DNA from: Albugo candida
Taxonomy: Eukaryota > Oomycota > Peronosporomycetes > Albuginales > Albuginaceae
Assembly: GCA_905220665.1 (NCBI GenBank)
Contig: CAJNAR010000024.1
Span: forward strand, 124,001 to 188,000
Direction of reading: 5' to 3'
Length of the DNA: 64,000 bases
Part shown: piece after piece, positions 57,936-64,000 of the stretch
Layout: each line of letters opens with the position of its first letter
How positions within the stretch are numbered: the stretch's first letter is position 1
Notes under the pieces: generated by a model
Databases searched by the model: none
Told to the model about the DNA's origin: nothing
What the model saw: only the letters and a program-made list of their open reading frames with translations
Position numbers and translations under genes: made by a program

Positions 57936-59799
57936 AAAATATACCAATTTGATAAATAAATAAATAAAATTACCAAGTGAGTTTACTATACGTAAGGATA
58001 TAAACATTGCACACTTCAATATCATCGATGGAAAGCGACGAAACAAATTAGCAGCAGCTTCTTTCGATAACAAAGTCACGACAATAAAAGGGACGTAATT
58101 CAAGCAGTAATTGACTACAGCCGAGAATGTAACCGTCCGTTTCTTGTGGTATCAAGTGACAAGCGTTATGAAGCATTGTCACACAACATGAATGTTTCTT
58201 TGTTGTGCAGTTTGCCTTTTCACAGACAATCAGCCCTCCAACAAAGTTTGTTTTGCCGTCCTGTCAAGTATCCTATTCGCCAAAAGCGTCTCGTACATAT
58301 AAGTCCTGCAGCCAGAGATATGGCCATAATCTCCAGTAGGAAAGTGACTACGGTGATGATGCAAACGAAGGTATACTGCCACATATATGAACTGTGCTCA
58401 TTCACTCAAAATTTTGAAGCTTAATGTATACGGAAGTGATATTATTCTATCCTGCACCAAGCATTGTGCATCGTAAATAATGGTTTCATGCGGTTGAGTA
58501 TCAATTTCTGGAAGGGTTGAAGCATGTAAGTCATAGGGAGCGTGGGATATCCGTGGACGGCAAATTTGTAAAGACATCAATCGGTGGGATCCTCCTTGTT
58601 GCGTGCTTTCAAAATGGAAACAGCTCGATCCAAATTATCGGAGTTGAGCTTGATTCGGTGGAGAATGAAGATAAGTGGAGCTGGTTTTTGAAGCTCCTAC
58701 TCTCTCACCTCCAGGCATCTCCAGCATTCGTGATATTGGATAGAGAAAAGAGACTTGTATGAGCCATGCATACATCGCCCAGACGTCCCACAGTTTTTCT
58801 GCTTCCGGCATTTGATGGAAAATTTCAACAAGAAATACAAGTCCAAGCTGTTGAAGAATTTGGCGTGGATATTGGCTTGTTCACGAACAACGGTGAAGCA
58901 CGAGAGGGTGAAAGCGAATATCGCCAATTTGAACAGCAGTGCGCTGGTGTAGTTTCAGGAGATTGGTCGTGAAAATTGGCTAACAGCTTACTCACTATGT
59001 GCAAGATGCAACACTTTGACATCAAACAACGTGGAGTCGGTAAGTAGCCTGTTGTAGGGAATCTAGGGTCTACCTATCGTCGACTGCATAGCGTGTGAGT
59101 GGGATGAAAATACCAGCAAAGTGAAATGATAGAGATTACTAACCATATATGCATAAAAAAAGGTGGGTAAAACAATGGCCGCTGCGAGGTGGGGTGAAAT
59201 TGATGAATGCTCGCCCTATTGCTCCATCGTCGCAATCCGCTCAGAAATGGGGAGTATTCCGGTGAAGTTTGCAATTCAATTCCGTGATAGAGCTGTGCTG
59301 TGCTCGTGTGGTTACTTGGAAGATGTTGGCTCGAATTGCATTCATGCATTACTAGAACTGAAGCATTCCAAAAAATTGCCCAACATGGTTACGTATTTCA
59401 TCAATCTTGGAAATCATCGACATTTACCGCCACATATTCTAAGAGATCCGAGGGATACATGATTCAAATAGTCCTAAAAATTGTTCTTACGAGAGGTGTG
59501 TGCAACGCTCCATCTATTTTGAGAAGAAAGGGTTCCCAAAGAAGAAGGGGATTAAATCGCAAAAAGCTACTGAAAAAATGGAAAAGCGCCGAAGGAGATA
59601 TGGAATGTGCAACCAATTTGGCCATAATCATAGGACCTGTGCAATAAGGGACGCATATTGGTATGCTTTATCCTTACTAGATAGTGCATTATTGATCAGA
59701 GGTTTTTCATCCAAGCCTGGATTTTCTCGTTATAATCCTACGCATTTGTACATCCGTTCGTATAGTATACATACTTGGTATATTTTTGTAATTGATTTA
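57936..59799 (+). mobile_element. MULE copy 2, decayed
   Basis: Same family and orientation as copy 1. The left end (57936-58017) and right end (about 59735-59799) align with the copy 1 termini (ACTATACGTA and CGTATAGTATACATACTTGGTA) but are shortened. Body identity to copy 1 is obvious throughout, with many indels. Confidence 0.78.
58028..59650 (+). pseudogene. MULE transposase, heavily decayed
   Basis: Starts with the same ATGGAAAGCGACGA as copy 1 and keeps fragments of the core: RGISVDGKFVKTSIGGILLV, FVILDREKRLV (the second catalytic Asp is kept but the context is altered), FFCFRHLMENFNKKYKS, the SWIM region LCSCGYLEDVGSNCIHALLE and the knuckle CNQFGHNHRTC. At least six frameshifts or stops and a deletion before the SWIM domain interrupt it. 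It cannot be functional. It is useful as a reference for locating the breaks in copy 1. Confidence 0.8.
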
Positions 59800-60206
59800 G
59801 GGAACCGCTAATCAGCCCCAGCCTCCATAAATTGATAGATGGGTGGCCTCTGATTGGTTGGAACAAATATAACAGAGTAAATGAAATAAAATTAGGAGAA
59901 TCGTTATCCAGCCCCACCCTTCATATATTTATGGGATTCGGGGCCTCTGATTGGTCTGAATAGATGCAACGGAATAAAATACAATAAAATCACACTTCAA
60001 CTCATCAGACTCAACTTTTAGCAATGCATGCCACCTTCGCTGCTTCGATGAGCTACCTTGAGACAACTTGGCTGGTTTACAAGGAGAGTTTTTTGCTATC
60101 CTACGCAATAAGCGCCATATGGACATGTACTAACATTTTGGGTGGAGAGCGTCCATGCTGCTCTCAAAAAATGAATCTTTGTGTCAACAGGAATTTGATT
60201 TGTATG

Positions 60207-60461
60207 CTAATTATGCTGGAAAGAGTTATATTTATCTGACAATTCATTTATTGCAGGTGATCTGATCTGTTCGCCTTGCTTGCGAAGGCCAGCTTGCTGC
60301 CATTGTGCAGTAAAATGCAAAGCAGCATTAATAGCACCAACAACATCTGCAGCAGTTTTTTTAGATATAGACCTAGCCAATCTTGATATTGTAAAACCGC
60401 TTTTTTGGAACATATATTCAAATAAGTGTACTCTTTTTAGCCAATCATGACTCGTAATCAT
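60207..60461 (-). pseudogene. ORF remnant inside the nested TIR elements (84 aa)
   Basis: The frame reads FTISRLARSISKKTAADVVG and continues INAALHFTAQWQQAGLRKQG; it is protein-like but matches no family I recognise. Its upstream half overlaps sequence shared with the 2438-3262 element (AAGCGGTTTTACAAT...AGATTGGCT near 2596-2625). It may be part of the protein once encoded by an autonomous member of that family. Confidence 0.4.
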
Positions 60462-60507
60462 AGCTTAGAGTGCTGTATTTAAGGGTGAGGGCTGGTTAGC
60501 GACTCGC
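60380..60507. repeat. Truncated arm of the 2438-3262 element family
   Basis: Read on the minus strand from 60507: CGCTAACCAGCCCTCACCC, then AAATACAGCACTCTAAGCTATGATTACGAG and TGATTGGCTAA. This follows the arm of the element at 2438 with a single copy of the 40-bp sub-repeat. The opposite arm is missing. Confidence 0.7.
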
Positions 60508-60615
60508 TTATTATTTTTTATTCCGTTGCATGTAGTAAGACCAATCAAAGGCCACAATTACCATTAATTTATGGAGGGTGGGGGCTGAATAACGATTCCC
60601 ATGGTTTTATTTTTT

Positions 60616-61523
60616 GGGTATTGATATCCCGACAACTTTTTTAGATTACAACATGCCTAGTTAAATTATTACTCTCACAACTTTTTCTTTTCTGCAAAAT
60701 ACATACATGATGTTACATTTCTAACTAATTACATCCTTACACACCCTAAATTGATGCTCCAACAGCTCCAGTCAAGAATTATTTGTGATTGGCTAATACA
60801 CAGAACGTTTTATGTGTGATAGGCTATTACTTCTGACAATTTCCATTTGACACATAGCATTTGAGCATCAGACACAGGAAAATGCCGGGCAGCAATTGCG
60901 GAAAATCGGTCATAACATGCGGTCTTGCGGAATTTCGGTTACAACGTTAGATTCAGAACAAGCTTTAGTGAAAAATTAGATATTTTTCCTTCCCACAATT
61001 TTTTCATAACACATTTTATTTTCGGCCGTTACTTTATAATTACTGTTGCATCTTTACGACGCATTATAGCTCAACAAACTGTCGATAAATCGTCTATTAA
61101 TGGTGAGTGTTTAGCTCAGCTGAAGGTATCTATACTACTAGATTGTCCTTCAACGTAAATGACTTCTATTACTTGAAAATATAAACTTATTTATTTTTCA
61201 TAATAGTTGGGGGAGTAATAATTTGAGTAGGCATGACGTAATCTAAATTAAAATAAATGTAATTTAAAAAAAAAGTTGTCGGGATATCGAAACGATTATT
61301 TATTGTGACAAAATAATTGAGTAGGCATAACGTAATCTAGATTAAAAATAAGTCTAGTTTAAAAAAAAAGTTGTCGGGATATCCAAACCATTATTTATTG
61401 TTACAAAAAAGTTGTGGGAGTAATAATTTAAGTAGGCATGATGTAATTTAAAATGAAAAATAAAAATGTAATTAAAAAAAAGTTGTCGGGATATCAAAAA
61501 TAGCTGTCGGGATATTGATACCC
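60616..61523. mobile_element. Tandem-repeat TIR element (908 bp) with 8-bp TSD
   Basis: Ends read inward GGGTATTGATATCCCGACA (left) and GGGTATCAATATCCCGACA (right). The 8 bases TATTTTTT flank both sides exactly (60608-60615, 61524-61531). The right half holds three direct repeats of roughly 95-119 bp (about 61199-61309, 61310-61404, 61405-61523), each containing GAGTAGGCATGACGTAATCT-like sequence and AAAAAGTTGTCGGGATATC. The left end carries the same modules once, inverted. A 77-codon frame at 60925-61158 is unrecognised. Confidence 0.75.
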
Positions 61524-61808
61524 TATTTTTTATTATGATATCTTAATTTAAACTAATCAGAAGCCACGCTTTTCATCAATTCATGGAGACTGGGGGCTGA
61601 ATAACGGCTCCCATATTTTTTATATTCCCAATATATATATATAATCACATGTAAGGAGAGGGGGGGTCCGGTTAGCAAAGAGGTTGTGTCCGGATAGCAG
61701 CTCCCTAAATTTATTTGAAGTTCCAAGATCAGCTTTACCAGTCAAAGTGAGTATCTCTTGAAAAATGATTTCTGAACAGGAAGCGGTCGCTTTCGTCTAC
61801 TACAGCAA

Positions 61809-61935
61809 TGTTGGCAGCTGAGCGAAGAGGACGTTCTTTCGGCAAAAAAATGTCTTCTTTATTCTGAGATAGTAAACTCATCTTTGCTAAAATGCGACTA
61901 GAAACCTAAAACGCAATCTTGAGTCCTTTTTTAAT
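61809..61935. repeat. Diverged solo LTR of the copia family
   Basis: Starts TGTTGGCAGCTGAGCGAAGA and contains TGCGACTAGAAACCTAAAAC, both matching the LTRs at 3589 and 7925. The end is unclear (around CCTTTTTTAATCTTTTGAC). No internal copia sequence follows on either side. Confidence 0.6.
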
Positions 61936-64000
61936 CTTTTGACGAGCGGTATACGGTACCTGCTCAATTCATTGACTTTCTATAACTGCAAGATCGACCG
62001 ATGATTTTGACGTGATTCAGCCTAGAAATACACTTCCATGCATCGAGACTCGAGGACTCCCACATCGGCCCCTGATATTCATGTATCCCTTCGCAATTGT
62101 CGCGATGAAGTGTGGATAATGGATGTCGATGGGCTAATGATTGTAAAGTGGTCTTCATCAATACAAACAAGTAAATCTCAATTTATTCAAATTTAAAAAA
62201 AGTGTATAAGCTTGTCCATTTGGGCATTATCAATCGTAGCGACAACTGACAACTTTATACAGTCATTGAAGTATCGCTACGAGGCAACATCCAGGTTCTA
62301 ATTTGTGTCAATCAACATCTCATCACTGTATAACAATGACTCAAATTAGTGTAGCTCACGAACGTTTTATCGATAGAAACTCGATTGATTGAAGGCGGAT
62401 ACTTTGTTGGCCCCATTCGTACTGACTCTCATTAAAGTGTTGCGAAGAGCTACATATTTGATTACGTTCCGCATGTTTCCCTTCATTACAGTCAGCACAC
62501 TATACAACATGCGACAGCGTTTATCAAAAGATGCATATATTCTGATCAGACACGCGCTTCTAGAAAATTAGTAGCTTCCGTGACATCGTTCTTATCATGA
62601 AAAGAGATAAGAACACACGATAAACTCTTCAGACATCTTAATACTGCCACTAGACTCTGTTGAGTTGGAAGAAACTGGTAATATCATTGATACCTCGAAG
62701 AGTAATTATCTTCGCGTTTTACTGAATTGTTTTCATTTGGATGTTATGAGCTCTTAGCTAAGCTTAATTGCATATTTATTTTTTCGAATTTCTGTCGCAC
62801 TCAAAGGGTTCAACATCAACGTAGTTAGTCGGTGTTATTTCTCACTACCCCATCCATGCTTGCGTCATTTTGGACCTAAAATCTCAAAATCAAAATTATA
62901 TTGCAGCGGTTCCTGTTTACAAAGCTTTAAGAATTCTAATGATAATCTGGTTTCCTGACAGAGTAGCCAGCATGTTGTTTGAAACAAGAGGATGATTTGA
63001 GAAAGAATCTTCACCTAGCATATATTTCAGAACATGGACTAATCAGTCTGCTAATAATTCGGAAATGGAAATAGAATCGACCTCGGAATCATGAGGCTCA
63101 AAGGCTATAGAGAAAACCAACAGGATATTGTCACGGATGATTTGACGGAGTATTAGCCTCAGAGAGTTTTAGTGCAAGCAGGATCAGTTCAAAACGACTG
63201 ATAGTGTAGTTAAGTAGCCTCTAAGTAATGTGAAGTTTGAATGCCTATCTGCGAGGTTTTATAGCTGGGTCGCTATAAAGATCATAATAATTCGGATTCG
63301 AGAGGAACTATGTTACCGAATGCTCTTAATATGCAGTCATACTAAGCTAGTCTGCCTTTCACCTGTGTCATTATAGGTGATTGCTAGTTCAAAGTTTTAG
63401 CGCTGAAGTTTCAATTAGAACGGTAAATCGTTGCAACAAGCATTGCAGTTGTCGAATAGAGGTAGCAGCTACGACGTCACCCATGAATGGAGTCATTGAA
63501 TATAATCGTGGAAGCGTAAGTACTCAACAATTTCGACAGATCAATTTAGCAGGTTCTAAACTCGTCCAGTGTATGCAGCATCTAGAATTAGATTCCATAA
63601 CTTATCCTACCGCTGGAATAACAATTGCTGTATGAGCAATCGCCGGCCTTTATCAAGTAATTTATATTGACGCATGCACAACTTTAGCGCCTACTCCCAG
63701 ACATATATCTAGCTGTCACAACTTTCTTCAGCATCATGACCTGTACGCCAACTTCACTTATGTGATTGTAGGAGCGCCCTCCGAATTATGACATGATCGA
63801 TTGGAAACGTTTGCTGAAATAGCTGATGATATTACATTTTCGAACGTTCAGGATAATGTGAGCAGAATTTGCAGCAGCCCTCTAAACATCTACACAAATA
63901 ATCAGACAATTCCAAAACACGAAAAGTAGCTGTGATCATAGTGACAAAAGAATATACGGAGACAATGCCACAACAAGAAAGGCTTTGTGTCTGGCCCGAG
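61936..64000. other. Gene-poor right flank
   Basis: Short frames only (longest 84 codons at 63381-63635, plus). No motif, RNA gene or clear repeat is visible. Confidence 0.5.

Larger units (their letters stand above)
59893..60600. mobile_element. TIR element, inner pair (about 708 bp)
   Basis: Arms of about 95 bp: left AGAATCGTTATCCAGCCCCAC with GGCCTCTGATTGGTC and TGCAACGGAATAAAA; right, read inward, GGGAATCGTTATTCAGCCCC with GGCCTTTGATTGGTC and TGCAACGGAATAAAA. The shared TGCAACGGAATAAAA box distinguishes this pair from the outer pair. The right arm is followed inward by a fragment of the 2438-3262 element family. Confidence 0.6.
59800..61612. mobile_element. TIR element, outer pair of the right-hand nest
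   Basis: The left end starts GGGAACCGCTAATCAGCCCC followed by a CTCCATAAATTGATAGATGG box and GGCCTCTGATTGG; the right end read inward is GGGAGCCGTTATTCAGCCCC with CTCCATGAATTGATGAAAAG and GGCTTCTGATTAG. Arms are about 70 bp. No matching target duplication remains. It contains the inner TIR pair and the tandem-repeat element. No transposase is found inside. Confidence 0.6.
53519..61705. mobile_element. Possible 8.2-kb outer TIR element enclosing a transposon nest
   Basis: The left end reads GGGAGCTGCTAACCGGACAC then CCCCCTCTCCTTACATATG; the right end, read inward from 61705, is GGGAGCTGCTATCCGGACAC, a short insertion, then CCCCCCTCTCCTTACATGTG. No partner for either end is found closer by. 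Flanking 8-mers are TAAATTCA (53511-53518) and TAAATTTA (61706-61713), seven of eight identical. This fits one old insertion of a MULE-like element later swollen by other insertions. Alternatively the ends are two unrelated solo remnants of one family. Confidence 0.45.

Noticed and set aside
61199..61523. Direct repeats of about 100 bp as a CRISPR-like array
   Set aside because: Units are too long, AT-rich, lack unique spacers, and lie inside a TIR element with a target duplication in a eukaryotic genome.
1..64000. tRNA or rRNA genes
   Set aside because: No cloverleaf with A and B boxes and no rRNA-like block was recognised by eye; a dedicated scan would be needed to exclude tRNAs.

Overview
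The window looks like nuclear DNA of an oomycete (stramenopile). Genes are interrupted by very short GT-AG introns (about 47-94 bp in the models here), intergenic gaps in the middle are often only tens to hundreds of bases, and the gene set includes a myosin ending in a FYVE finger, a divergent HSF-type protein, a kinesin-14, a basal-body CEP83-like protein and a Ty1/copia element whose Gag reads like oomycete copelements. The mix of a compact gene core with small secreted candidates would fit a biotrophic genus such as Albugo, but the genus is inference only.

Layout. 1-11.8 kb is gene-poor and transposon-rich: an 81-bp hAT-type MITE (2131-2211), an 825-bp non-autonomous element with long terminal inverted repeats and a 9-bp target duplication (2438-3262), and a nearly full-length but frameshifted Ty1/copia element on the minus strand (3589-8043, flanked by AAAGC duplications). 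11.8-45.7 kb is the gene-dense core: purple acid phosphatase, a small secreted candidate, DUS3, an Sfi1-like repeat protein, HUS1, CK2 beta, NAD kinase, CEP83-like, kinesin-14, a PD-(D/E)XK nuclease-like protein, a coiled-coil protein, a CLC channel with CBS domains, myosin-FYVE, an HSF-like protein, a small hypothetical gene, an RCHY1/PIRH2-type E3 ligase, and a 266-aa secreted candidate. 45.7-53.5 kb shows no gene I can defend. 53.5-61.7 kb is a nest of DNA transposons: two MULE transposase copies (one with few breaks, one heavily decayed), several TIR elements inserted beside or inside one another, a 908-bp element built around tandem repeats, and then a diverged solo LTR. 62-64 kb appears empty.

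How it fits together. The core is housekeeping: DNA-damage clamp (HUS1), tRNA modification (DUS3), NADP supply (NAD kinase), signalling (CK2 beta), protein turnover (RCHY1-like), anion transport (CLC). Between 17 and 41 kb there is a concentration of cytoskeleton and centriole-type proteins (Sfi1-like, CEP83-like, kinesin-14, an unassigned coiled coil, myosin-FYVE). Two pairs share short divergent promoters (CEP83-like/kinesin-14 and coiled-coil/CLC), and one convergent pair overlaps by six bases at its stop codons. Exon limits were set by hand from reading frame, splice signals and family motifs; no search or transcript data were available.
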